Translations under genes and position numbers: made by a program
Shown: one piece after another, positions 57,092 to 64,000 of the stretch
Layout: every line of letters starts with the position of its first letter
Position numbering within the stretch: the stretch's first letter is position 1
Source of the DNA: Poriferisodalis sp965231925
GTDB lineage: Bacteria > Actinomycetota > Acidimicrobiia > Acidimicrobiales > Poriferisodalaceae
Assembly: GCA_965231925.1 (NCBI GenBank)
Contig: OZ246894.1
Location: 2,542,001 to 2,606,000, forward strand
Length of the DNA: 64,000 nucleotides
Reading direction: 5' to 3'
Notes under the pieces: generated by a model
Databases searched by the model: none
Told to the model about the DNA's origin: nothing
What the model saw: the letters and a program-made list of their open reading frames with translations, nothing else

Positions 57092-58525
57092 TCAGGGAAC
57101 GCGCATCGCGCGCAAATTGTCGGTGGCGTGAGACTCCGGGCTCGAGCCAGAGACCACCACGACCATGTCGCCGCTTCGCACCATCCCGCTGCGCGCCGCG
57201 GCGTGCACAGCTTCGAGCGCTGATTCGGCCGGGGTCAGGCGCTCGCCGAAAACCAGCGGGCGGGTCCCCCACGACAGCGAGAGCTGCATCGCAGTGCGGG
57301 GCTCGGGCGTGAGGCCCAGCAACGGCATCGATGGGCGGAATCTGGCCATGCTTCGTGCGGTGAATCCCGACCGGCTCAGGCAGATGATGGCCTGGGCGCC
57401 GAGTTCGGTCGCGAGTCTCGACGCCGCCTGGGTGATGCCGTCGGTCACGCGCATGTAGTCGGCTGAGCGGTCGTCGCTGCGGCGCACCGACAGCAGCCGG
57501 TTCCACCACGCCTCGTAGTCGAAGCGCTCGTCGGCTCGCTCGGTAATGCGCGCCATGGTCCGCACGGCGTTCACCGGATCGTGGCCGATGGCGGTCTCGC
57601 CGCTCAGCATCACCGCAGATGTGCCGTCGAACACGGCGTTGGCGATGTCGGACGCCTCGGCCCGGGTCGGCACCGGCGAGTGCAGCAGCGACTCCAGCAT
57701 CTGCGTCGCGGTGATTGCCGGTCGGCCGTGCGCGACACAGGCTTCGATGATCCGCTTCTGCAGATGGGGCAATTCCTCGATGTCGCACTCGGCGCCCAGG
57801 TCGCCGCGGGCCACCATGACCGCCGAGGACGCCTCGATGATCCCGTCGAGATTCTCCACCGCAGCGTTGGTCTCGATCTTGGCCACCAGCAGCGGACCGC
57901 GCGGGTGGGGCTCAACGCCCAGGCGTCGCATGTCGTGTGCTGAGCGGACGAACGACAGCGCCACCATGTCGGTACCCAGGTCGATGAAAGTGTCAGCGAG
58001 CTTTAGGTCCTGTGGGGTCGGCGTGCTGATGCGCAGCTTGGACGAGTCGACATGGAGGCCGGGCCGTCCTTCGAGGTGACCGCCGTGCAGGACGCGGGCC
58101 TTGAGCGCGTTCGAAGCCCGGTCCTCGACCGCCAGCACGACGTTGCCGTCGCCGAACGACAGTTGGTCTCCGGGCCCCACATCGGTGAGCAGGCCCTCGT
58201 AGTCGACGACGATCCGGTCCGCTGTGCTGGCATCGCCGTCGATGCCGAGCGAGAGCACAGCATCCTGTGCGACATCGCAGCCGCCCTCGGGGAACGGCTT
58301 GCAGCGCACCTTGGGACCTGGCAAGTCCACCAGGATCCCGATGTGGCGCCCGGATGCTTCCGAGACGGCTCGCAGCCGCCGGTACGTCTCGACCTGCTCG
58401 TCGAGCACGCCATGAGCCAAGCTGAGGCGCCATACGTCGACACCTGCCTCGATCATGGCCGTCATGGTCGCCTCGTCGTCGCAGGCAGGTCCGACGCTGG
58501 CGATGATCTTGGTCCGTCTTGCCAT
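57092..58525 (-). CDS. pyk: Pyruvate kinase
   Basis: Final glycolytic enzyme; makes pyruvate and ATP from phosphoenolpyruvate and ADP. 477 aa from ATG 58525 (ARRTKIIASVGPA); an extra 9 residues are possible from 58552. Key blocks are TKIIASVGPACDDE, ILVDLPGPKVR, FGDGNVVL, VAKIETNAAVENLDGIIEASSAVMVARGDLGAE with the catalytic Lys and metal ligands, and TATQMLESLLHSPVPTRAEASDIANAVFDGTSAVMLSGETA. The C-terminal allosteric domain is present. The residues RLSLAHG replace the usual RxNFSHG near the start, a small variation. Confidence 0.95.
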   Translation of the reverse strand: MARRTKIIASVGPACDDEATMTAMIEAGVDVWRLSLAHGVLDEQVETYRRLRAVSEASGRHIGILVDLPGPKVRCKPFPEGGCDVAQDAVLSLGIDGDASTADRIVVDYEGLLTDVGPGDQLSFGDGNVVLAVEDRASNALKARVLHGGHLEGRPGLHVDSSKLRISTPTPQDLKLADTFIDLGTDMVALSFVRSAHDMRRLGVEPHPRGPLLVAKIETNAAVENLDGIIEASSAVMVARGDLGAECDIEELPHLQKRIIEACVAHGRPAITATQMLESLLHSPVPTRAEASDIANAVFDGTSAVMLSGETAIGHDPVNAVRTMARITERADERFDYEAWWNRLLSVRRSDDRSADYMRVTDGITQAASRLATELGAQAIICLSRSGFTARSMARFRPSMPLLGLTPEPRTAMQLSLSWGTRPLVFGERLTPAESALEAVHAAARSGMVRSGDMVVVVSGSSPESHATDNLRAMRVP

Positions 58526-58610
58526 GTGGCACCACGGTACCGCTCCGGTCAAGGCGCCCTGCCATGGAGTTCGACAGCGCCGGCTCGTTCTCCCAATAGG
58601 GTCAGCCGCC

Positions 58611-59228
58611 GTGGAGCTCGTCTTCGTCCGTCACGGCCAGCCCGAACGAGTCGTGCGACACGATGGGCAGCCCGCAGACCCGCCGTTGTCGGCGATCGGT
58701 CTCCAGCAAGCTGCAGCTGTGGCCGGATGGCTGTCCGAGATGGGCGTCGACGCCCTCTACAGCAGCCCGATGCGGCGGGCGCTGCAGACCGCAGAGGCCA
58801 TCGGCGGCGCGACCGGTCTGGTGCCGGCCGTGCGAGACGGCCTCAGCGAGTTCGACCGAGACTCCCCCGCGTACGTGCCCATGGAGGTGCTCAAGGAGAC
58901 CGACCGCGAGCGCTGGAACGAGCTGGCGACGGGCTCGTTCGGCGATGCGGAGCGCACGGCGCAATTCATCGCCACGGTCAACCATGCCATCGACGAAGTA
59001 GTCGCCGATCACCGCAGCCAGCGCGTCGCTCTGGCATGCCACGGTGGGGTTGTGAACGCCTATCTGGCTCGCTGCTTGGGCTTCGACGCCGACGCATTCC
59101 TGCGATTCGACGTCGACTACACCTCGGTCACCCGCGTCTTCGCGTCAAGCCATGGTCACCGCAGCGTGCTGTCGGTCAACGAGCGCACCCACCTGCGAGG
59201 CCGGTCCGACCTCGCCATCGGTCTGTAG
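58611..59228 (+). CDS. Histidine phosphatase family protein
   Basis: 205-aa phosphatase of the phosphoglycerate-mutase-like superfamily. The GTG at 58611 is chosen because the phosphate-binding motif LVFVRHGQPE must lie at the very start; an open frame upstream is only antisense to pyk. Catalytic features are RHG at the N-terminus, the second Arg in LYSSPMRRALQTAEAI and the second His in ALACHGGVVNAYLA. It may be a phosphoserine, alpha-ribazole or broad small-molecule phosphatase. It is divergent from pyruvate kinase 85 bp away, and two hairpins follow it. Confidence 0.85.
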   Translation: MELVFVRHGQPERVVRHDGQPADPPLSAIGLQQAAAVAGWLSEMGVDALYSSPMRRALQTAEAIGGATGLVPAVRDGLSEFDRDSPAYVPMEVLKETDRERWNELATGSFGDAERTAQFIATVNHAIDEVVADHRSQRVALACHGGVVNAYLARCLGFDADAFLRFDVDYTSVTRVFASSHGHRSVLSVNERTHLRGRSDLAIGL

Positions 59229-59237
59229 ACATCGCTC

Positions 59238-59276
59238 GCAGCGGCGTGTCGCTGCCGCCGAACCGGCCCGCGGTTC
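59238..59276. terminator. Two tandem hairpins between convergent genes
   Basis: Hairpin one has GCAGCG/CGCTGC with a 6-nt loop (59238-59255). Hairpin two has GAACCG/CGGTTC with a 5-nt loop (59260-59276). Both lie between the phosphatase gene and the nucleotidyltransferase gene, and probably end transcription both ways. Confidence 0.55.
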
Positions 59277-59319
59277 CTGCCAGCGTTCGCGCTCCCTCGT
59301 CAGGCCGTCAGGATGCGCA

Positions 59320-59955
59320 TCATTCGGTGGGATCGGTAGTGCCGTCGTATTCGGCGGCCAGGGCTGCGACAGCGGCTGCGATGTCCTCGCCGGATCGTCG
59401 GCTGCTCAGCAGTCGGCCGATGTCCGAGCAGACCGCTTCGACCCAGTCCCGCTCGAACTGGTACGACTCGGTATCTGTGAAGACCTCGTCGCACAGGCTG
59501 ACCAGAGCGTCCGTGCTGCGGCTGCCGGTTGCGTCAGCGAGTTCGACGATGTCGGCTATGTCGCGGCCACGACCGGACATGAGCTTGAGGGCCAGCAGAA
59601 TCCGAGGGCTCGCCCCGCGCACCAGCAGACACCTGCCTTCGTAGATCGGATCGAATGCCGACGGCGGCAATTCCGCTTCGACGAAACCGGCTGCTTGATT
59701 GTTGATCCAATTGGCAGCGATGTTGCGGCGCCGCGCCACCGCCGAGGCTGCCTCCAGCACTTGAGGCGGAATCTCGGCCGTGGCGACATCGACATCCTGA
59801 GTCATCCGTTCGTCGAACAGCGCCCCCATCGCGACACCGCCGATCACATACAGCACGTACATCACGCCCGGCGAGGCTTCCTCAGACAGCACATCGTCGA
59901 CCTCTTCGAAGAGATCGAGCATCTCCGCGAATGTGCGCTGAGGGAGATCGCTCAC
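59320..59955 (-). CDS. Nucleotidyltransferase-fold protein (AbiEii/DUF6036-like)
   Basis: 211-aa protein with a minimal nucleotidyltransferase core: YVIGGVAMGALFDERMTQDVDVA, i.e. GG at 39-40, R50, T52, D54 and D56 for metal and nucleotide binding. This GG...RxTxDxD form is typical of AbiEii and related abortive-infection or toxin nucleotidyltransferases. A helical C-terminal part follows, with GRGRDIADIVELADA as in those families. The start overlaps the stop of the upstream gene by 4 bp (ATGA), so the pair are made together. A toxin-antitoxin or phage-defence role is likely but not proven. Confidence 0.7.
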   Translation of the reverse strand: MSDLPQRTFAEMLDLFEEVDDVLSEEASPGVMYVLYVIGGVAMGALFDERMTQDVDVATAEIPPQVLEAASAVARRRNIAANWINNQAAGFVEAELPPSAFDPIYEGRCLLVRGASPRILLALKLMSGRGRDIADIVELADATGSRSTDALVSLCDEVFTDTESYQFERDWVEAVCSDIGRLLSSRRSGEDIAAAVAALAAEYDGTTDPTE

Positions 59956-60413
59956 GGGCTCGTGGGCGCAGTTCGGCGACGGCGCTGCGATGCGATGCCG
60001 ACGAACTCCCGGTCGAACCAGACGCGGTGGTAGGCACAGGCAGCGGGGGCGTCAGCGATCGTCTGTTCCCAGATGAAACCCTCCATGACGCAATGCCTGC
60101 CCCAGGCAATGTCGGCCTCCGATCGGTGGTCGAACACCCAAGCCGGCACCGGGACGCCGTCACGGTCACAGAGCGCATGAACTACCGCCGCGATGCGGCA
60201 CAAGTCGTCGGCGTCGTCGCCCGTCGGGGTATCGGCGATCATGGCACTGCGCTCATCGGGCCAGGCATCCCACTCGCGGACGAAGAACGTCAGCGGCACA
60301 TGCTCCCGATTGCCCCGCTCAGCCATCGCTGCGGGCAGGTCAGCGACTCGCACGCGCCCATAGACAGGCACCGGTGCTCGGGCATGTCGTTGAGGCCGAA
60401 TCCGAACCGGCAT
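59952..60413 (-). CDS. Unrecognised partner of the nucleotidyltransferase
   Basis: 153 aa from ATG 60413, chosen because GGAGGT lies 5 nt upstream; a longer frame from TTG 60434 would include that site. I do not recognise the family. After a basic start (RIRPQRHARAP) comes a predicted helix-rich region (DADDLCRIAAVVHALCDRDG), then a Trp-rich block: WVFDHRSEADIAWGRHCVMEGFIWEQTIADAPAACAYHRVWFDREFV. Overlap with the nucleotidyltransferase gene (4 bp) and order suggest the antitoxin or adaptor of that pair. The neighbouring HicB-like gene and restriction enzyme support a defence setting. Confidence 0.55.
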   Translation of the reverse strand: MPVRIRPQRHARAPVPVYGRVRVADLPAAMAERGNREHVPLTFFVREWDAWPDERSAMIADTPTGDDADDLCRIAAVVHALCDRDGVPVPAWVFDHRSEADIAWGRHCVMEGFIWEQTIADAPAACAYHRVWFDREFVGIASQRRRRTAPTSP

Positions 60414-60505
60414 CGCGCACCTCCGCCGCCGCAATCGTACCGTCGCTCCCCGCCACGCCTTGTGGTGAGTGCAGCCGTTGTCGATGACCTGCCGCAGTGG
60501 TCAGT

Positions 60506-60757
60506 TCAGCTAGTCGAGCCGACTGCCGTGTCGAGATGGCGGGCGTCGAAAGCATCCCAGGAGAGCGGCGGCGGCAGCGTCTCGCCATTGCCTTGCAGGT
60601 CCGCCACGATGTCGTCCACCAGCGCACGAATGCCGCGGAGGCATTCCGCCTCAGTCGGAGCGATGTGGCTCACCAGCAAAAAGCCGTTGCACACGCCAAT
60701 CCAGGCATCATCTTCGTCCGACCAGCTCGCTCGATACCGGTACCGAGGATCATTCAC
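60506..60757 (-). CDS. HicB-like antitoxin-type protein (no HicA visible)
   Basis: 83-aa protein with a HicB-type ferredoxin-like fold: YRASWSDEDDAWIGVCNGF, then LVSHIAPTEAECLRGIRALVDDIVADL. HicB proteins normally inhibit the HicA ribonuclease. No HicA is visible next to it: the gap on its upstream side contains only a 16-codon frame directly before it (ending VRQVLRAIDLMEADSE, with a TGA that overlaps the HicB start), which may be a real leader peptide or the remains of a longer gene. It lacks the usual C-terminal DNA-binding tail. It is divergent from the large restriction-modification gene 210 bp away. Confidence 0.65.
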   Translation of the reverse strand: MNDPRYRYRASWSDEDDAWIGVCNGFLLVSHIAPTEAECLRGIRALVDDIVADLQGNGETLPPPLSWDAFDARHLDTAVGSTS

Positions 60758-60967
60758 TGTCGGCCTCCATCAAGTCGATCGCACGCAGAACTTGCCGCAC
60801 CTAGTACGGCTTCGCGTCTCCGCTTCGGGACCAAGAGCTACCACTCGTCGCAGCCAAACAGGTACCCGGGACTGGTCACCGCGCTCACGACCGTCGCCCT
60901 GCACTGCTCAGTCAATCGGGCAGTCTCGCCTCATCCTCTGAAGCTTGGCGCAGTCCGTTAGGTTGCC
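60758..60967. other. 210-bp gap between HicB-like and type IIG genes
   Basis: This gap between divergent genes contains no clear gene. On the minus strand one frame reads SAVTSPGYLFGCDEW, then a stop, then LLVPKRRREAVLG; this could be decayed coding sequence or chance. A separate 16-codon frame ends at the HicB start. No strong palindrome is visible. Confidence 0.4.
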
Positions 60968-63760
60968 GTGGTGCTCTCGTGGAACGAGATCAGGGTGCGT
61001 GCTGCCCAGTTCGCTGGGGAGTGGGCGGACGCTTCCCACGAGAAGGGCGAGACGCAGAGCTTCTATGACGCGTTCTTCGATGTGTTCGGTAAGCGGCGGC
61101 GAGATGTGGCGCGTTACGAGGAGCATGTCAAGAAGCTGGACAACAAACACGGGTTCATCGATCTGTTCTGGCCCGGCGTGCTGCTGGTGGAGCAGAAGAG
61201 TGCTGGGCGCAGCCTGAGGGCTGCCGCTGAGCAGGCAGGCGCCTATTTCGACGCCATCGCGGAGCGTGAGCGGCCTCGCTATCAGCTGCTGTGCGACTTC
61301 AAGACGTTCGAACTGCTCGACCGCGACACACGCGAGGAGATCCGGTTCTCGCTGGCCGACCTGCCGGATCAGGTCGAGAACTTCGCGTTCATCGTCGGTC
61401 AGCGGCGTCGGGCGCTACGGGAGGAAGACCCGGTCAATATCGAGGCATCGGAACTCATGGGCCGCCTGCACGACGCGCTCGACGAGTCGGGCTACCGGGG
61501 CGACGATCTCGAGCGGTTCTTGGTGCGAATGGTTTTCTGCATGTTCGCCGACGACTCGGGGATCTTCCCCCGCCAGGACGTGTTCCTGCATCTCGTGGAG
61601 GAACGCACCTCGGTCGACGGTGCTGACTTGGGCCCGTGGCTAACGCGGCTGTTCGAGGTGCTGAACACGCCGACTGAGCAACGGCAGCTCAAGCTGGATG
61701 AGGACCTGGCCAAGTTCCCCTACGTGAACGGCGAGCTGTTCGCCGAGCGGCTGTCGATCCCCGACTTCGACAGCGGCATGCGTACAGCGCTGCTGGACGC
61801 ATGCCGGTTCAACTGGTCCAAGACATCGCCGGCGATCTTCGGCGCACTGTTCCAGTCGGTGATGGAGCCGATTGAACGCCGCTCCCAAGGCGCCCACTAC
61901 ACCACCGAGCAGAACATCTTGCGGGTGATCGAGCCGCTGTTCCTTGACGACCTGCGAGCAGAGTTCGACGCCCTCGCAGCCAAGCACAGCGGCGAAGTCG
62001 TGGCCGAGCTCTACCGGTTCAGGGACCGGCTCGGCGAGCTGCGCTTCTTTGACCCGGCGTGCGGTTGCGGCAACTTCTTGATCATCGCCTACCGCGAACT
62101 TCGACTTCTCGAGATCGACGTTCTCGACGAGATCGCGGCTCGCACCCGGCTGTCGGCTCAGCAAGTGATGCCATTCGAGGTCAAATCAGTCATCGACGTG
62201 GACCAGTTCTACGGCATCGAGATCAGCGAGTTCCCCGCACGCATCGCCGCCACCTCGCTGTGGATGATGGACCACCTCATGAACCGGGAGCTCGCCGACA
62301 CCTTCGGCGAGCCATACGTGCGCATCCCGCTCGAGAAATCGCCCCATATCGAAGTCGGCGACGCGCTGGAGCTCGACTGGGCGGAGTTTCTGTCACCCGA
62401 CGAGTGCTCCTATGTGTTCGGCAACCCACCATTCATCGGCGCCAAGTTCCAAAGCACCGAGCAGCGGGCGCAAGTACACCGCATCGCCCAGCTCGGCGGC
62501 AGCGGAGGAACGCTCGACTACGTCACCGCATGGTTCATCCGCGCCGCCGAGTACGTCCGCGAAGCCAGGGTAGACATCGGCCAGCGGCCTCCGCGGATCG
62601 GGTTCGTCGCGACCAACTCGATCACCCAAGGCGAACAGGTCGCACAATTCTGGCCAATCATCTTCGACCGGCACGACCTAGGAATCTCATACGCCCACCG
62701 AACATTCGCCTGGGGCTCCGACGCGCGCGGCAAGGCCCATGTCCACGTCATCATCCTCGGCCTTGACCGAGCCGAGCACGCCCCAACGGACCGGCCGCTA
62801 TACACCTACCCTGACATCAACGGCGAACCCCTCGTCAGCAACAGCAGAGCCATCACGCCCTACTTGCTCGACGGCACAAGGCTCAAGAACCCCCATCAAG
62901 TCGCCAGGGAAGAAAGTCGCCCGATCAACGGGCTACGGCGACTGCTGACGGGGTCCCAGCCGATCGACGACGGCCAGTACATCTTCAATAGCGAGCAACG
63001 AGCCGATTTCCTAAGTGAGGAACCTGCAGCCGAGCCATTCATGCGACCCTATGTCGGTGCACGCGAATACCTCCAGGGCGGCGACCGCTGGATCCTGGCG
63101 CTCCACGAGGCACCTCCTCACGTGTTATCGAGCCTGACGCTGGTTCAGGAGCGAATCAAGGCAGTACGCGAATACCGGCGAACCAGCCAACGACGATCCA
63201 CTCGACAATTGGCGCAGACACCGAGAGAGTGGCAGATCAACCTGCTACCGGAGCATGCCTTCATGGTGCTCCCAGAAGTGAGCTCGGAACGACGGGAGTA
63301 CGTTCCCATCGGCTGGCTCAAGCCGCCGACGATTCCCAGCAACCTCCTCAAGGTGCTACTGGACGCCTCCGTCGCCGAGTTCGGCCTCTTGATCTCAGCG
63401 ATGCATATGGCATGGATGCGCGCTGTTACTGGCCGATTGAAGAGCGACTACCGCTACTCCGTCGGTGTCGTCTACAACACCTTTCCCGTGCCCCAAGGCT
63501 TCAGCGACGGCAGCGCGTCAGTGAAACTCGACGCCCCGGCTCAGGCAGTGCTCGACGCGCGTGCAGCGCACCCCAATGCCACGCTTGCCGAACTCTACGA
63601 CCCGGACCTCATGCCGACCGATTTGCGCAAGGCACACCGCGACCTCGACCGAGCCGTCGACCGCCTTTACCGCGCCCGACCCACCTTCAAGTCAGAATCC
63701 GAGCGCCTCCAACACCTCTTCGGCCTCTACGAACAAATGATCGGCACCCTCCGCCCCTGA
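60968..63760 (+). CDS. MmeI-like type IIG restriction-modification enzyme
   Basis: 930-aa single-chain restriction endonuclease and adenine methyltransferase. The N-terminal nuclease site is a D-x9-ExK motif: D65 in GFIDLFW, E75 and K77 in LVEQKS, as in MmeI. A helical spacer follows. The methyltransferase has motif I FDPACGCGNFL near residue 361 and the catalytic NPPF near 485. A target-recognition region fills about 600-850, and a helical C-terminus follows. MmeI-like enzymes methylate one strand of a short asymmetric site and cut about 20 bp away. No separate subunit is needed. It is preceded by divergent toxin-antitoxin-like genes, consistent with a defence island. Confidence 0.85.
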   Translation: MVLSWNEIRVRAAQFAGEWADASHEKGETQSFYDAFFDVFGKRRRDVARYEEHVKKLDNKHGFIDLFWPGVLLVEQKSAGRSLRAAAEQAGAYFDAIAERERPRYQLLCDFKTFELLDRDTREEIRFSLADLPDQVENFAFIVGQRRRALREEDPVNIEASELMGRLHDALDESGYRGDDLERFLVRMVFCMFADDSGIFPRQDVFLHLVEERTSVDGADLGPWLTRLFEVLNTPTEQRQLKLDEDLAKFPYVNGELFAERLSIPDFDSGMRTALLDACRFNWSKTSPAIFGALFQSVMEPIERRSQGAHYTTEQNILRVIEPLFLDDLRAEFDALAAKHSGEVVAELYRFRDRLGELRFFDPACGCGNFLIIAYRELRLLEIDVLDEIAARTRLSAQQVMPFEVKSVIDVDQFYGIEISEFPARIAATSLWMMDHLMNRELADTFGEPYVRIPLEKSPHIEVGDALELDWAEFLSPDECSYVFGNPPFIGAKFQSTEQRAQVHRIAQLGGSGGTLDYVTAWFIRAAEYVREARVDIGQRPPRIGFVATNSITQGEQVAQFWPIIFDRHDLGISYAHRTFAWGSDARGKAHVHVIILGLDRAEHAPTDRPLYTYPDINGEPLVSNSRAITPYLLDGTRLKNPHQVAREESRPINGLRRLLTGSQPIDDGQYIFNSEQRADFLSEEPAAEPFMRPYVGAREYLQGGDRWILALHEAPPHVLSSLTLVQERIKAVREYRRTSQRRSTRQLAQTPREWQINLLPEHAFMVLPEVSSERREYVPIGWLKPPTIPSNLLKVLLDASVAEFGLLISAMHMAWMRAVTGRLKSDYRYSVGVVYNTFPVPQGFSDGSASVKLDAPAQAVLDARAAHPNATLAELYDPDLMPTDLRKAHRDLDRAVDRLYRARPTFKSESERLQHLFGLYEQMIGTLRP

Positions 63761-64000
63761 TTAGGCGGACGAGTACGGCGTTTCATCCACCATGTGCAAA
63801 GGCTCCGGCCCTATCGATCGGTGCGACTCCGGGGCGACAGCGGAATCGATGACGAGGCTCAACACGCGTTAGTTCGCTCAGGTGCATCGCCTCAGTCGTT
63901 CCCGGACCTCTACCGCCTTCATGAGGTGGACGAGTCCAGCCACGGTCGATACCGCGAAGCGTCGTAGCGAGCCGCGGTCAAGAGCCCTTCCATTTCAACT

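Noticed and set aside
63761..64000. Open frames after the type IIG gene
   Set aside because: They are short or antisense/shifted continuations of it, with no ribosome site or family features. Only a weak hairpin (CCGCC/GGCGG, 63751-63768) is visible.

Overview
The window is high-GC bacterial DNA, densely coded on both strands, and looks like a piece of an actinobacterial chromosome. The best taxonomic clues are the fused two-radical-SAM F420 enzyme FbiC, an F420/Ddn-type nitroreductase, a DUF3151 protein, a monomeric NADP-isocitrate dehydrogenase, an HxlR regulator translationally coupled to fbiC, and frequent GTG/TTG starts. An Acidimicrobiia-like organism fits best, but that is an inference and no rRNA gene is present to confirm it.

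Layout. 1-3.6 kb: the end of a glycine betaine/proline ABC importer, with a permease carrying an unusual long C-terminal extension followed by its lipoprotein binding protein. 3.6-15.5 kb: catabolic and housekeeping genes (SDR, two alpha/beta hydrolases, amidohydrolase, quinone oxidoreductase, ribH, fused 5-oxoprolinase/hydantoinase, MOSC protein), with one DUF4143 AAA ATPase inside. 15.6-21.9 kb: an accessory island with an SbcD/SbcC-like pair, a broken Phd-type antitoxin, a second DUF4143 ATPase and an intact Phd/PIN toxin-antitoxin pair. 21.9-24.7 kb: an HD-domain protein and an SLH/CWB2 surface protein whose 5' end abuts a run of 14 G. 25-45.9 kb: mostly core metabolism (ilvE, a FadB-like fusion, a VapBC-like pair, Ldh2-type dehydrogenase, TcuA-like flavoprotein, monomeric IDH, argG, M20 peptidase, Ddn-like reductase, FIST protein, transketolase, transaldolase, HxlR-fbiC). 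46-49 kb: a thioredoxin-like/CcdA-like pair and an intact IS630-family element. 49-59.2 kb: glcDEF, an rnd-mobA-DUF3151 run, pyruvate kinase and a histidine phosphatase. 59.3-63.8 kb: a second accessory island with a nucleotidyltransferase pair, a HicB-like protein and a large MmeI-like type IIG restriction-modification enzyme.

The most unusual signals are: (i) tandem repeats with a 23-bp period just upstream of both DUF4143 ATPase genes, with different repeat sequences but the same spacing and placement; (ii) the G14 tract that decides whether the surface-protein signal peptide can be joined to an upstream start; (iii) a conserved leader of about 90 bp shared by two unrelated oxidoreductase genes and ending about 20 nt before each start codon; (iv) a decayed antitoxin that aligns end to end with the C-terminal half of an intact antitoxin 2 kb away; and (v) a hook-less Rad50/SbcC-like ATPase paired with an SbcD-like nuclease carrying a variant metal motif.
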